Source: Calliphora vicina (lineage: Eukaryota > Arthropoda > Insecta > Diptera > Calliphoridae). Taken from it: a stretch of DNA of 64,000 nucleotides. Positions 1 to 11,999 of this stretch are shown here, in pieces (position 1 is the stretch's first letter; every line of letters starts with the position of its first letter). A model generated the notes under the pieces. It was not told the DNA's origin and did not search any database. It worked only from the letters and a program-made list of their open reading frames with translations. The position numbers and the translations under genes are program-made. The DNA is taken from assembly GCF_958450345.1 (NCBI RefSeq), contig NC_088783.1, forward strand, positions 89,414,395 to 89,478,394. Direction: 5' to 3'.

Positions 1-105
1 CAAAACTTAAACTCGACAACACTTCCGCTCTGCACATGTGAAATTTCATTCTAACCGTTTAGAAGTTAGAGATTTATTTCCCTCATTTTTTTTAATACCA
101 CTGTG
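1..105. repeat. Terminal fragment of foldback family F1
   Basis: This stretch matches the right end of the large foldback at 30222-32449 and the copy ending at 42482. It runs from the 'aaacttaaactcgac' block through 'gaaatttcatt' and 'gatttatttcc' to the terminal CCACTGTG. The rest of the element lies outside the window. It is non-coding. A more diverged echo of the same end is visible around 487-580. Confidence 0.7.
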
Positions 106-690
106 CGATAGTTCTAACATGTTAAAAGGCGCACGATGAATTCAGCAAGAAGTAGAATGTTTCAATGATAGCTATAACTTCTTTTGTGAATGACCTGCGC
201 TATCAAATAGGCGTTTTACCATATTTTGATCTAATTTCTTCCAGAACCTAACAGATATCAGATATTGGGAAGAGCATTAGGTATAGAACAATAAATGAAA
301 ATTTTTGTATTTTATAGAATTTTGCACATAAAGTCCACATTTGGTCATGGCTGGTAAAATTTTAAATTAATTATTTTTGGAATCATCAAACAGTTTACTT
401 TGAAACGTTTTTAATATGATTATTTTATTTATTGTTTAACTAACAGGAACAATTCGAAAGAAATCGGTCATAAATACAGTCCGCTGTATTCAAAACTTAA
501 ACTCTAATTAGCCTCAGCTACGCCTGTGAATTTCATATTAATCTGATTAGCCAGTTAAAAATGGCAGATTTATTTGCAAAATATTTTGATTCTGCTCGCT
601 CTTTGGAGCGGTAAAATCTCAAAAAGTCAAATGTACAAATTAAACTTTCAAATGCGTTTCAATCGACGTCTTACACATTCAAACATGGCA
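106..690. other. AT-rich intergenic DNA, no gene seen
   Basis: I see no coding signal here. The only recognisable piece is a diverged F1-like segment near 487-580. Confidence 0.5.
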
Positions 691-1725
691 CAGAGTGGTA
701 GTAAAGCGCTGAAAATTGGCACCGAGAATTATATGGACCAAGCTATGAAAAAAATAAAATTTTATCAAAATCGACCACGCCCAACGCCCACTGTACATAC
801 AATCTAAATAGATTTTTCGTATAAAATTGTTCCTATCCAAGTAAAAGTCTAGAAATTTGGTACATATATTTTCTGAAACAAAAGAAGAACGTATGCTAAG
901 TTTTATTAAAATCCGCCATGCCCACCGCCCATGCAATCCAAATGCAATACATTTTTGTGCAAAAATTATAAGGAGTGGTCGTAGAGCATTGACATTTGGC
1001 ACCGAGAATTATATGGACTAAATTAAGAAAAAAATTAAATTTTATCAAAATTGCCCACGCCTAACGCCCACTGCCCATACAATCCAAATTGATTTTTTCG
1101 CATAAAATTGTTAATATCCAAGCATGCCTAGTTTCAATAAAATCGGTGACACCCACCGACCACTAAACCCATACATAGATAAGAATTTTTTTGATATGTG
1201 GTTTATTATTCGACAAAAAATGTTAAGTTTTCATCCTGTTCCGAAAACTATTTTTTTTAATCGACAACAAGACACTTCCACCTTTTATTTTATAAAAAAA
1301 TCAGCTTGGGGGAAAGTAGGGGGGCTACATTTTTTTTCCATGGAAAATCAAAAATAAAATTTTTTTAGAGGCTTATAGATTCGTGCATATCTTGTTAACG
1401 GTTTATGATATCCCCATATATATTTTTTTAATTTATGAAGAAATGTTATATTCTTCAAATACGTTAAAGGTAAATGTTATTATTAGGAAAATTATACATA
1501 GTATATAAACCACTGAATTGCGAGAAATTTGAAGTAAATTTTAGCTTAACACCCTTGCATGGACTTTACTTTAATTTTTTAAAAATAAAATTAAATTTTT
1601 CTTAAAACTATAAATGCACATTTCATCATTAAACATTTCTCTACAAAACTGCATCATTTGATTTTTGAAATTGAGTGTTTGAAAAATTGACTTTTTGACA
1701 CCAAAATCCCTCTGTGCATGGCGTT
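690..1725. repeat. Dispersed repeat R, copy A, with internal 280-bp tandem units
   Basis: Two diverged units with 'ggcaccgagaattatatgg' start near 718 and 998, a spacing of 280 bp. Each continues through 'ttttatcaaaatt', 'cccacgcc' and 'cccatacaatc'. A unique right part then runs to about 1725. The same order of blocks is found at 52490-53364 plus 54635-54860. Copy A lacks the two insertions that copy B carries, so it serves as the empty site for both. The family is unknown, and no convincing protein is encoded. Confidence 0.75.
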
Positions 1726-1771
1726 ACCAAAAAAAAATAATACAAAAATTTAGCCTTTACTTTAAGCATTA

Positions 1772-2132
1772 AGTGTGTTCGCGTACTTGATAATTTGTAC
1801 AAATTATAACTTTAAGTTACGGGATTCCGTTCGTTTTCTTTTAAGTTTTACTTTTTTTGGAAAAAAAAATTATTCTGTTAATATTTTTTGTATTTATACT
1901 TTAAAAGCAAAAATACATGTAGTTCTTTTTGATCAAAAATCATTCAATTATTAACTTATTGTTTTTTTTTTGTGATTTAACAGCGATTTTAATTTTCTTT
2001 TTATGTTTACAAATTGAACCTTAATAGTTTTTACAAATCGTTGTTCGCGTATTTTTTTTATATTTTTTAGATTGAGAGTAAATTAATGTATACTCTCTAA
2101 AATAAAGTTACTGGAAAGTACGCGAACACGCC
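1772..2132. mobile_element. TA-flanked MITE with GTGTTCGCGTACTT termini
   Basis: The 361-bp element is flanked by TA on both sides (1770-1771 and 2133-2134). Its inverted ends read AGTGTGTTCGCGTACTT on the left and GGCGTGTTCGCGTACTT on the right. A TA target and short inverted repeats fit a Tc1/mariner-type non-autonomous element. A second copy is split between about 16985-17068 and 27693-27725. Confidence 0.65.
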
Positions 2133-2715
2133 TATTGAATGTGTTAATATATGTGTTGATTACGTCTAATACCCTTAACATAAAATAATAAACATTTAGA
2201 CGACTGACTGGCTACTTACCGTTACTATCTTACCGTTATTTTAGCTTAAAATTACACAGGGCAACACTGATGTAATGTATTAGACACAGTCTTATGAGTC
2301 CATTTGATACATACATATTAGGTTTTTATGAATCGACATTCCAACAATCTACTTTTAGCTGAAAAATGGATTAAAGTCGATATCGATTTGTTGGTCGGAA
2401 AAAATAATCGACTACGTTATCCCAAAAACATCGACTAACTGAAAGAAATCGAAAAATCTAATTTTTAGTATTTTACATTAAAAGAAAGTGTCTTTTTAAA
2501 TTTTGGCCCACAAACCTATAACATTTGTCGTAACAATTTCTTGTTTTAATGTACAACTAATTAACCCACTTTACTCCAATTCTACACCTTATTTTGTATT
2601 TGTTATTTAAAAAGATAAGAATACCATAGTATACCAAGTAGTACGACTCTTTGACAACAACACTTAACTCTATATACATACATATGTGTTAGTAATACAG
2701 TACCTAACGCTAAAT
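2133..2715. other. AT-rich intergenic DNA, no gene seen
   Basis: No coding signal, RNA gene or clear repeat boundary was recognised in this stretch. Confidence 0.4.
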
Positions 2716-3508
2716 ATCCCAGCAGTTAAGCAAGTAGTCAATGTATCCCTTAAAGACAGTAATTGCCACAAATGTCTTATCACTTGGCTGACTCCATTTT
2801 ATATATTTTGGACATTTGACACGTGTGTGCACTTTGTAGTGCAGAGAGAAGACAATTGGTTACTTTATGCATCCCAAGTAATCTAGCGTGAAGACTATTG
2901 TCACTTAAGTGTCTCTAAGTAATCTAGAGTGTAGTCACTTTTAATGTTTTGTGAGTAATTCGTACAGAGTGGTTTTGTTACAAATTGTGTTAATATAATT
3001 CTCATACAGTTTATTTTTATTTTTGCTTAAGTATACTGATATCCCATGTAAAATAGCATGAACTCAATAGTCACTTTACTGCCTCTTAGTAACCTATGGT
3101 GAAGTCACTTCAAACTTTTTTTTGTACTGCACTTTATTTTACCCACCAGAAACGTTGACTAATTTCGATCAGCTATCTGATAGTCACATTGTAATCAAAA
3201 GGGTCAATTGACCCCCTGCTTAGGACATGCACATGTTAAAATAACTAGTCAATTAGCTGATCAAGTAACCAGTTACAAAGCTAGCAAGGTAACTGGCGCT
3301 ATGTAACCAGTATGTGAATCCAATGTGTTGCCTACTTTGGTCCAGCTATTAGACAGTCCCATTATAATCAAAAAGAGACAATTGACCCCCTGCCTAGGAC
3401 ATGCCCGTGTTAAAATGACTAGTCACGTGGCTATTGAAGTAACTAGCTCCCACCCTAAAAGATGGGTAAAATCACTAGTTCGGTACTGTCTCCTAGAACT
3501 GCTGGGAT
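2716..3508. mobile_element. Non-autonomous element with ATCCCAGCAGTT ends and 174-bp internal repeat
   Basis: Inverted ends ATCCCAGCAGTT bound the element. Inside, two diverged units containing 'caattgaccccctgc' start at 3205 and 3379 (period 174 bp), and short AGTCACTT/AGTAACTAG-like words recur on the left side. No TSD is clear and no protein is recognised, so the superfamily is unassigned. Confidence 0.45.
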
Positions 3509-4412
3509 GTGTTTGTAACAAAATTACACATGTGTTGGTACCTTTTAAATGTTCTCCAACAGTGTTTTATAAAAATTTAATTTATATGAATTTTCAATAC
3601 CAAAAATTGGAGCACATACATATATTTTATTGTAAAGTCTAAGAATATGAAAACTAAAAGATTATTTAAAAACCATCCATAGAAACTGTGTTCTCAAAAT
3701 TATTTTTCTGTTAAAGATGAATGGAGCTCAATATGTAAAGGGGTTCTCCTCTGAAATTAAGATAATTAAATTATTTTGGAAATTAATGGTACATTTAAAA
3801 AGTTTCGGTTTTTTACAGATTAGGTCTAAAAGACTCTGTTTCGGTCGGACTCTAATCAGTAACACATTTTCTTTCCATGTACTATAGAGTTAAAGCAATT
3901 TTACTAAAATCCATACTATCAAATGCCACTATGTTACTTATAAGTTAATTTCGCAATTTCATCAATTAGTTGTAAGAAAATTCAAAATTTATGTATGGAT
4001 TTAAATGAAATGTGAATCGTTTTGTATTTAAAATATCTATTAATTATAGTAAATTTCGTAATTATTTTGAACTTTTAATTTGTTAATTAGAATTAAATTA
4101 ATTCTGGCTTAAGTTTAATTTTACTACTAGTATATAATTACAAAAAAAAACACATTGAAAATGTATGTAATATCTAGTTTCAAGATCTTATTGCAGTAAT
4201 TTCAGGCATGTTTCAACTCTTGAACGTTCCTTGCAACTTTTCACTGATTTTTCTTAGCTGCCTGAATTAAATAATGATAATGTTTTGAACTGTATTTAAA
4301 CACGGTGAGATAAATTTAAGAGTCAATGATAATCTATTCTATAAAATTCCAAAGTAAAGTTAAAATACATGCAATGGAGAACGCATCCAAATTAAAATTA
4401 CACGCAAAATGT
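3509..4412. other. AT-rich intergenic DNA, no gene seen
   Basis: Nothing recognisable except that its right edge supplies the GTTATTAC target of the hAT element that starts at 4421. Confidence 0.4.
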
Positions 4413-4729
4413 GTTATTACCAGGGAAACCAAAATATGCAAATGCATGTTTTTTCTGGTGAGTCTAATGAGCACATGGATAAGATATTTACAAGTTTCAG
4501 AACTATTTAAGAATTTTGGCATCGATTTGTTAGTGCATATTTTACCCTTAAATACATATTTTTGCATATATTTGTTTTAAGAGCATATTTATGTCATATT
4601 TTGCGTTTTTAGAGCATATTTTACTGTTTAATAGCATATTTTGAGTTTATCAAAAACAAATTTTGCCTTACTTATTTTTCGCTGTTTTGTTACAGGTTTT
4701 TACTTCCTTTGTTTAAAATTCAAAATTGA

Positions 4730-5206
4730 AAAATAGATGGCTTTTCACCAAAAAAAAAATTAAAACACAAATTTTTTTTTTTTAAATTTAAAATAACAAT
4801 TCGAAAAATTTTTTTATCCAAAAAATTAAAAAACTGAAAAAAAATGTTGTTCACCTAAAAATATTTAGGCCCTAATTTTGTAAATCACGTCACCAAAGTG
4901 ATATTTATATGGAAAGCAAAAACAAAATTTCAAAACTTTTAAAAATTTGTTTTTGTTTTATATACAAAATTTTCAAATTATGAAAGGCAAATCAACGTTT
5001 GAATTTTGGTGCGTTTGTTCTGTTAAGAATTTGTATATAAAACAAAAAAAAATTTTTAAAATATTTGAAATTTTGTTTTTGCTTTCCATATAAATATCAC
5101 TTTGTGAAGTGATTTATAAAATTAGGGCCTTAAATTTTTTATTTTGAAGTATAATTAGGTGTAGGGTATATAAGATTCGGCACAGCCGAATATAGCTCTC
5201 TTGTTT
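4730..5206 (+). mobile_element. DINE-1-like Helentron 3' part, nested in hAT
   Basis: The right end carries 'gggtatataagattcgg' and the hairpin TTCGGCACAGCCGAA, followed by a CTCTTG end, as in the copies ending at 19925 and 57274. Only the A/T-rich 3' portion is present. The left limit is approximate. The PIF-type MITE at 4868-5129 interrupts it. Confidence 0.6.
4868..5129. mobile_element. PIF/Harbinger-type MITE, copy 1
   Basis: The 262-bp element begins GGCCCTAATTTTGTAAATC and ends with its inverse. The inverted repeats exceed 60 bp, and TTA flanks both sides (4865-4867, 5130-5132). GGCCC-type ends with a 3-bp TWA target fit PIF/Harbinger. DINE copies without it (near 19840 and 57190) show the uninterrupted target. 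A second copy lies at 52984-53237. Confidence 0.85.
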
Positions 5207-5271
5207 TAATATAAAATAAGCACTATTTTAATAATATCTCCATCTAAATATCAAATTTTAGTTCTAATTCA

Positions 5272-5469
5272 AACTTAACCGTTCTAAGTGTTAAAGAAAT
5301 ATTGTCTTTTAAATTTGCTCCTGTAACATCAGTTGATGTCGAAAGAACATTTTCTATGTTTAAAAATGTTTTCAGATCCAATATACAACGATTTTTATTT
5401 GAAAATTTAAGTAAATTTTTTTTGGTTAAAAATTATGTAAAAGTTTGTTTTTTAAGAGCATATTTTTGA
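5272..5469 (+). pseudogene. hAT transposase C-terminal dimerisation fragment
   Basis: An open stretch of 65 codons ends in TGA. It contains KFAPVTSVDVERTFSMFKN, the signature of the hAT C-terminal dimerisation region (typically P-x-S-S/V-x-x-V/x-E-R-x-F-S), followed by an N/F-rich EN-L helix. In intact hAT transposases this segment closes the RNase H-like fold and mediates multimerisation. Everything N-terminal, including the catalytic aspartates, is missing. It lies next to the right terminus of its own hAT element, as expected. It is a relic and cannot act alone. Confidence 0.85.
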
Positions 5470-5581
5470 AATTTTAAGAGCATATTTTAAAGTTTTTACT
5501 GCATATTTAAAGCGCCTAAAACGCTTTTTTTAGAGCATATTTCCGGTTTCCCTGGTTATTACACATGAAGTGACAACAATT

Positions 5582-5814
5582 GGTCGATTCACAAGGTATC
5601 CTATCATGTCATATTGTCATAATGTTCTAACACTCCTCAATGGTTTGAAAATTTTGTTATTGCCTTTCAAGCAAAAAATTTCCTAAAATAAGTAATACTA
5701 CTCTGTACGCTATGTTAATTGTGTTATCATAACCAACCAGCAGAGACCTGCGCCGAACGCCTAAGAGTCGGTTATAGAACAATATGACATGATAGGATAC
5801 CTTGTGAATCGACC
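5582..5814. mobile_element. Short palindromic MITE (233 bp)
   Basis: Inverted arms of about 36 bp begin GGTCGATTCACAAGG and include CATGTCATATTGT. The spacer is about 150 bp. No TSD could be fixed because the right flank has a few extra bases. No coding content. Confidence 0.65.
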
Positions 5815-6109
5815 GAATCCAATTTATAAGCTGAAAACCTCATAATTGCAGAAGTAAAGCAAATTTGTAGAGCTGTGTTATAATGTACATATGCACGTAA
5901 TAACATAAAGCATTTCTTACTGTTATTTTCTCCATTTAATGTTTTGAATGTACAGTTGCTTTGTAAGTGCAAACATATTTTACGCACTTCAATGTCCTAA
6001 CATGACCAGCGTCAGTTCATCCCATCTTCTAAATATATTCATAAATATAAAATCCCATGTATAGTATAATTATTCAATAGTAAAAATTTAAGAGAAATTT
6101 ATATGTATA

Positions 6110-6200
6110 AGCATAAATATGTATGTAATAGATACATATACATATGTATATAATATATGTATATATGTATATATTTACATATGTATGTAAGTATATTTAG
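6110..6200. repeat. TATG/TA-rich microsatellite
   Basis: An irregular run of 'atatgtatgt', 'tatatatgta' and 'tacatatg' words. Flanking short open frames on both strands over 6200-6450 look like by-products of this low-complexity DNA. Confidence 0.6.
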
Positions 6201-6803
6201 ATATGGCAACCACAGACCTAAGCCTTGAGCTTAGTAAATATTTGTGGTTACCAAAGGATACTACTCTCAATGTGCGTACGTACACTCCAGAAGGCAATTG
6301 GCAACTTCTGCGTCTCCTGGCCGCAAGTGTAAATATTGGTGTGAGAGATACATCCATACATATCTTTTGGCATTATGTCAAAATGTAAATACATGTAGTA
6401 TTTGTATATGTATGTATGTGCAAATTTATCAAGCTTTTTAGAAAATTCAGTTCTGTACAAATAAATTTCTGTCCGTAATCAAAATTCTAAATATGTATTA
6501 TTAAATATCGTCGCTGAGCATACAATAAAAGCTTACTGTAATTTTTGAAATTTTTTCCACAATATGAAAGCCTTATTGAATGTCAACGCCAGGAGTTTTC
6601 GCGTCAATGCATTGCATTCTACGCGTTTCGGTATTTATAGTTATACTCCGCGGCGTGCCGCTTGTGACGCTTACAAAAGTAGAAAGTATACCTACTTTTC
6701 GCATTCTACGAATCGGAGAATCCTACTCTTTTGTGTTTGTAACTTGCTACGTACAACTACATGGATTCTAAATTTACAGATGCGTGATTTTATAGTCAAA
6801 TCT
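6201..6803. other. No supported gene
   Basis: Overlapping open stretches of 60-114 codons occur on both strands (for example 6564-6908 plus), but none resembles a known domain. Composition is less AT-rich around 6590-6720, which is odd for the neighbourhood, but I cannot assign a function. Confidence 0.35.
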
Positions 6804-6811
6804 GTCTTAAA

Positions 6812-8231
6812 TAGGGTTCCTAATTTCCTGGACTTTTTTCTTTCCCGGGAGGAAATTAAAAGATCGTTTCATTCCCGGGAATTCCCTGGAACATTTTTTT
6901 TGGAATAAATTGACCAGGGTTTTAAACGAAGTATAATCTATATATTTTCTAATTTAATAATGGCATTTGATCGGTATTGTCTAGTGTTTATAAACCGGTT
7001 TTTCTTCGAAATCTCGGTTTTTTGCGAACCGGTTAATTTGAAATGTTGATTTTCAGTTAACAGGTTTATAAAAATTATTTGAAATGTTGATTTTCGGTTA
7101 ACCGGTTTTTAAAATTTGAGATTAAAAATAAATAAATCTCATGTTTTGATGAATTTTTTATAGTCATAGAACACATTATATCAAACATTTAGTCGGAATT
7201 GAAACATAAATTACTGATATACAATTTAAAGCTCTTTCAATAAAAAATTTTAATAATTACAATGATTGTAAATAGTGGAGGACGATGAGTTTATTTAAAA
7301 ACTTTTTTAGTATCAATTGCACTATTAAAAAATAAAATTAAATTCCGCATAATTCTAGAAGTATTATATATTTAGTAACATAGTTATACTCAATTCCATT
7401 TGACTGAGATAATAATTTGGATATTTTGACAAAATAAAATGGACTTTTACATATTTATATATATATATTTACATAATATTAACCATTACTGACTACTAAA
7501 AATTTTAAAGCTATCTGTACTTTAGTTGATATTTCATGTTTTCAACATATAAATATGTATTAATGTCGGTTAATCCGGTTTTTTTGAAGTCGGTTAACTG
7601 AAAAACCGGGTTTCTAAAAAATGCCGATTTTCGGTTAACCGACAAACTGGTTTTTTAAAAAGTCGGGTTTTTATAAACACTACTATTGTCACAGTCGTAG
7701 TTTTAGTCAGTATAAAATCAAATTCTTTGTTGATTTAAAAAACATTAGAATGTCGACCATATAAAATCTATAAAACATGCGTAGTTAGAGAAATTTTTCA
7801 AATCTGATTGTAGATAAACAAAATTAATCCACTATTATTGTTATTATTTTCTCTAAAGATGAATAATAATTATAATCATTGAATATTACTAGAAGTTGTA
7901 ATGTTAGGCATCTTAATAATTCCTTTAAGAGCATTAATGATTCATACTTAATAACCAATTTTTTCTGCTGTGGCTTGAGTGAAAAAAATTCGGTTATTTT
8001 AACAGTAATACTACTTTGCCAACTGACTATCTGTTGCTAGAACCGAAAAAATCTATGGATATACATAATTGAATAATTCAGTCAGCCACAAATTTGGCCA
8101 TTGAAACGTATCTGAATATTGTAACTTTTAGAAGATAACTTATTTAGAAATTCCCGACAAAGATTTCCCGAAAATTAATAAAAAAAATATTCCCGGTAAT
8201 TCCGGGAAATTTTTCCCGTGTAGGAACCCTA
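6812..8231. mobile_element. hAT-type element with TAGGGTTCC ends
   Basis: Ends TAGGGTTCCTA and TAGGAACCCTA are directly flanked by the perfect 8-bp TSD GTCTTAAA (6804-6811 and 8232-8239). Subterminal regions carry repeated 'cccgggaatt'-like words. No transposase is left. The element is split by a second hAT MITE at 6982-7682. Confidence 0.85.
6982..7682. mobile_element. hAT MITE with TAGTGTTTATAAA ends, copy 1
   Basis: The 701-bp element runs from TAGTGTTTATAAACCGG to its inverse. Subterminal 'cggttaaccggtt' words recur at both ends. Flanks are GTATTGTC (6974-6981) and CTATTGTC (7683-7690), an 8-bp TSD with one mismatch. It sits inside the hAT element 6812-8231. The same family forms the outer frame of 51576-62676. 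Confidence 0.85.
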
Positions 8232-8501
8232 GTCTTAAATAAATGGAACTTTAAAATTGGGATATATGTATGTCCTAATAAATTTTGAAATAAGATAAGA
8301 AGACGTGATTTTGCAGTTTATTTGATACAAATTTATATTTAGTAAAGGGATCTATTTTGTAAATGGACTAACCCAACTGAAATTCGATAAAATTGCACCT
8401 TATGTCCGTGATTATGACCCGTAGATATTGATTTCAAATTAATGTCCATTTACCTCTTAATTAAAGACATCATCTTAATTAAAGCATTTTACACTGTAGA
8501 C

Positions 8502-9182
8502 TAGGGTGGCCCTTAATAAACGAAAGTTGGATTTTGGCCATTCTCACCCTCCAGTTTGGTGAACATTAGCAAAAAAATCATCCTGAAAATCCCAATGAGA
8601 TGATCAAAAAATTCTGAAATTTGTTTAACAAAATTTTTAAAAATTTGAAAATGGAGTTTTGAAACTGCCGTTAAAAAAATTATTTTTTTTTGTTCATACC
8701 TAAGAATAGGTTAACGGTATCCTACGAAGACAAAAACTCATATACAAGTAAATATGGACATATTTTAAGTAAAAATGAGCTTTTATTTTAATATTTCTCA
8801 AAATATGTTAATTTTGTTCCAACATTTCTTGTTCTAGTGGCCTGAGACACGTTAATGGCCTGGCGAATTTTTAATAACTTTAACATTTTTTGACCGATTT
8901 CTGTTTTTTATGTCTCATTAGAACGACAATTACGTACACATTTCGATTCTTTTAAATTAAATTACAAAAGTAATTTTTTAATGGCAAAATTTTTACAAAA
9001 ACTGAAAAAAATGCATTTTTTCCCCTTGTAAATGCATCTCAAAACTTCAGAGGGCTTGCGGCACGTCTTAACCCCAACCGATTTACCTAAAATTTTTTCA
9101 GGATGATTTTTTTACTAATGTTCACCAAACTGGGGGGTGAGAATGGCCAAAATCCAACTTTCGTTTATTAAGGGCCACCCTA
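8502..9182. mobile_element. hAT MITE with TAGGGTGGCCC ends
   Basis: The 681-bp element has inverted ends of about 85 bp beginning TAGGGTGGCCCTTAATAA, flanked by the perfect 8-bp TSD CTGTAGAC (8494-8501, 9183-9190). The ends match the hAT YARNG pattern. No open frame is recognisable. Partial relatives occur at about 20870-21360 and 41105-41660. Confidence 0.88.
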
Positions 9183-9190
9183 CTGTAGAC

Positions 9191-10569
9191 ATCTTCTGTT
9201 AACATTACGAACATTAGTTATGATTGGTAATGAACTTTTGAAAACAGTACCAGTACCTCTAACAAAAACTTTACTCAAAATATTTAATCACACATACGAA
9301 TGTTGTTTTTGTTTTCACATAGTTTTATTTACTAATACATTCTCACCACTTAGGGTTTTGACAACTGAGTTAGGGCTTTGACAGGAGAGTTTCAGCTCTA
9401 TGAATATTTCACTATGCCCCTAACCAAGTAAATTAGATGTTAAAAAGCTTCACAAAATTATTTAGTCTTGTTATTTTATTACAAAATATAAATGAATGAA
9501 TGAACTTCCCAATATAGACTAGAAGGATATCTTGGCATGAATGTTCGTCCACAGAAAATGGCAAGTGCAATTATCACTTCAATTACTTTATTCACTCTAA
9601 TACACGAAACAAATTTCAAAATGATTTTGGAACATTTCTTAGAACTCGAGGACGAATTAAAATTTACAATTTTTTTCTATATGAATTGCTAGTTAGAAGA
9701 GAAACTTTTGAATGATACAGAATAATGACAAAAATAAAAGTTCTTAAAAAACACACACCTTTTTGTATGCAAATTTAAAGTGAAAGCGCAGTTTAGTTAT
9801 GTGTTATCTGGGGCCACAGATTCCCATTTCTGATATATACATATAGGTATGAATATTTATGCATGTCTATATATTCATTGAATTCGAATATTGAATTTTG
9901 TCCCTTCTGACACTTTTCACTTTGCAAACCAAATTAATTAATTAAAGAACGAAAGGGGTTAAAATCAATTCCTTAGATAAACTAAAGTCATTTGCTCATT
10001 AAACTATGAAGTATAAAATAGATACAAAATAAGCCACTATCAACAAAAAATAACCCTACAGCAGCATCACATCAACGGCCAAGTAAACACCACCTATTAA
10101 CCACTCGTATGCAAACATGCCAACAATAAACTTGGTGTGTATTCCTTTTGCCTTCGAGTCTGTAGCATTTCGATGTTCTTTTTTAATATAAAAAACCAGA
10201 ATTTCAACATTTTGTATTAAAAACACAACTTCTTTATAATGATGCGATAAATTGAGATAAAACCATATAATTAAAAGTGGTTTATTGTTCGTTAGGGAAG
10301 GATGCTGTGACCCTTAGCTACACAATAATGTCAAAAGAGCAAGGTCAGAGTTTATGATGATACTTTACATATTTTAGTTAAATTTTGGACACTGATCTCT
10401 TTTAATAATTATTTCTTAGTAACCATTTAATTTAGATCATTAAAACAAAATAATATAAGAATAAGAACCTTATTCGACTGTGCTAATTTCGAGAATTTCT
10501 TCTAACATTTACAGTATTATTTAAGCACAGTAAATCCGATTCGTTGTGATTTGTTGAAAATAGTATGAT
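9191..10569. other. AT-rich intergenic DNA, no gene seen
   Basis: No protein, RNA gene or element boundary that I can support. Confidence 0.4.
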
Positions 10570-11276
10570 TTGATAATATCCATAGATTTGTTCGTTAATA
10601 GTAAAAGAAAATCACATAGAAAATGTATCCCTCTTCAAAAACGAATTGATATAGGCCTTTATTGTCTCAAGTCATCTTCTGAATATGCGTTAACAGCTCA
10701 CATGTTTGGAGTATCCAAAAGTAGCGTATCCCTCATATTACAAGCATTTTGTAAAGAGGTATGGAAAACTTTTTCAGAAGAATATTTACCATCCAATTAC
10801 TTCAATTATAACCTCCTGTCTATACCTAATACATTTTTATCATGATAAACGTCAAAATCGTTGTCAAGATAAAAAATTATCCAGTTAGTCTCCATTTATT
10901 AGTATTATGCTTCGTTATGACAAAATTGTCTTGACAATTCTTATAGTACTTAGTTGTTTTGCTTGCGGTTGTTGAATATCGATTCTTGTATATGTATTAA
11001 TATCGGATGTACAGGTGGAATATCGATATCGATTATTGTATATTAATATCGGATGTCCAGGTCGATGCAGCGATTCCACCATCTTTGAGAGATCTCGTTT
11101 TAGAAAAAATCGAAAATGATATATATCAACAACAATTCCTTTTTTGCGATGGAGTGAAAATCCCATCTGAATACGTGATGAAACCTTATTCATTTCATGT
11201 AAATGCGTCAGAAAAAACATTTAATTACACATTGTCAAAATGCGGTTCGATTGTTGAAAATGCATTCGGTCAATAA
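10570..11276 (+). pseudogene. PIF/Harbinger transposase relic (HARBI1-like)
   Basis: Two coding islands remain. The N-terminal one (to 10845) reads KRIDIGLYCLKSSSEYA then FGVSKSSVSLILQAFC, the helix-turn-helix region that precedes the nuclease in HARBI1-like transposases. The C-terminal one (11007-11276) includes EYVMKPYSFHVN and LSKCGSIVENAFGQ, the family's final block around the catalytic glutamate (ENAFG). The middle of the nuclease is gone. An imperfect tandem duplication of about 45 bp ('atatcggatgt.caggt' at roughly 10975-11065) lies just before the second island. The family is distinct from the 32784-33906 element. No ends or TSD were found. Confidence 0.72.
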
Positions 11277-11843
11277 CATTTATATAGCAGAATAAAGTAC
11301 TAGGGATCAGTCAAATTTTGAACATTTTAGTTACGATTATAACCTAAATGTGAAGATAAAGAAACGCAATTGCATTCATTTTAGACAATAAATAATTTTA
11401 TTAAAAAGAAATTAAAAAAAAATAAAGATTCAATATTTTTTGCCATCAGGAAAAATAATTATGTATGTACATTAGAGTTAATTTCATAAATTTGATTTGT
11501 GGATATCATAATTTTTCTGAAGGTTTGGTATCCTTTTTTTGAAAATGTTCACTCCTTGTGGTGGATCAACGCACCTAAATTTTGATCACATTTTTCTGTA
11601 GAGCAAAAACGTTATGTTGCAAAACCATACTGTTGGAAAAAATCCAGGAGTCAAATGACATTATCAGGAAGGAGATGGAAAATCAGTACAATTAATGTTT
11701 TTTGAATCCTTAAAATAGTTAAAAAAAAAGAATTTTAGTTTTTTTAAACATGCACGATGAAAAGCCATTTTAAGCTTAGCAAAACGGCTCCAATATTTCC
11801 TTTCTATCACTAACCATTAAAAAGTTATGAGGCTACAAAGTTA
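11277..11843. other. AT-rich DNA, no gene seen
   Basis: No coding or RNA signal. The right edge abuts the poly(A) tail of the minus-strand LINE. Confidence 0.4.
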
Positions 11844-11999
11844 TTTTTTTTTTTTTATTTCATATTTTATTTATTGTATCTTCACAAAAAAATGTGAACT
11901 ATCAATAATTTGTTCAAATCTTAAATCTAAATATTATTTTTTTATTTACGTCCCACCACAGTTGGACGAAAAATTTTGTTTAATTTATAGATCCTATCA

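Larger units (their letters stand above)
4421..5554 (+). mobile_element. hAT element relic with perfect 8-bp TSD
   Basis: The ends are CAGGGAAACC and GGTTTCCCTG, directly flanked by the 8-bp TSD GTTATTAC (4413-4420 and 5555-5562). An 8-bp TSD with CAGGG-type ends is the hAT signature. Several 'agagcatattt' words lie near both ends as subterminal repeats. The element keeps a transposase C-terminus (5272-5469) and is interrupted by a DINE tail that itself contains a PIF-type MITE. Confidence 0.88.

Noticed and set aside
6175..6460. Four overlapping short ORFs on both strands
   Set aside because: They overlap a TATG microsatellite and each other in several frames, with no homology or codon signal.
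10360..11340. Terminal inverted repeats for the PIF/Harbinger relic at 10570
   Set aside because: A weak match ('aaattttggacactgatc' versus the inverse of sequence near 11310) has several gaps and no TWA duplication.
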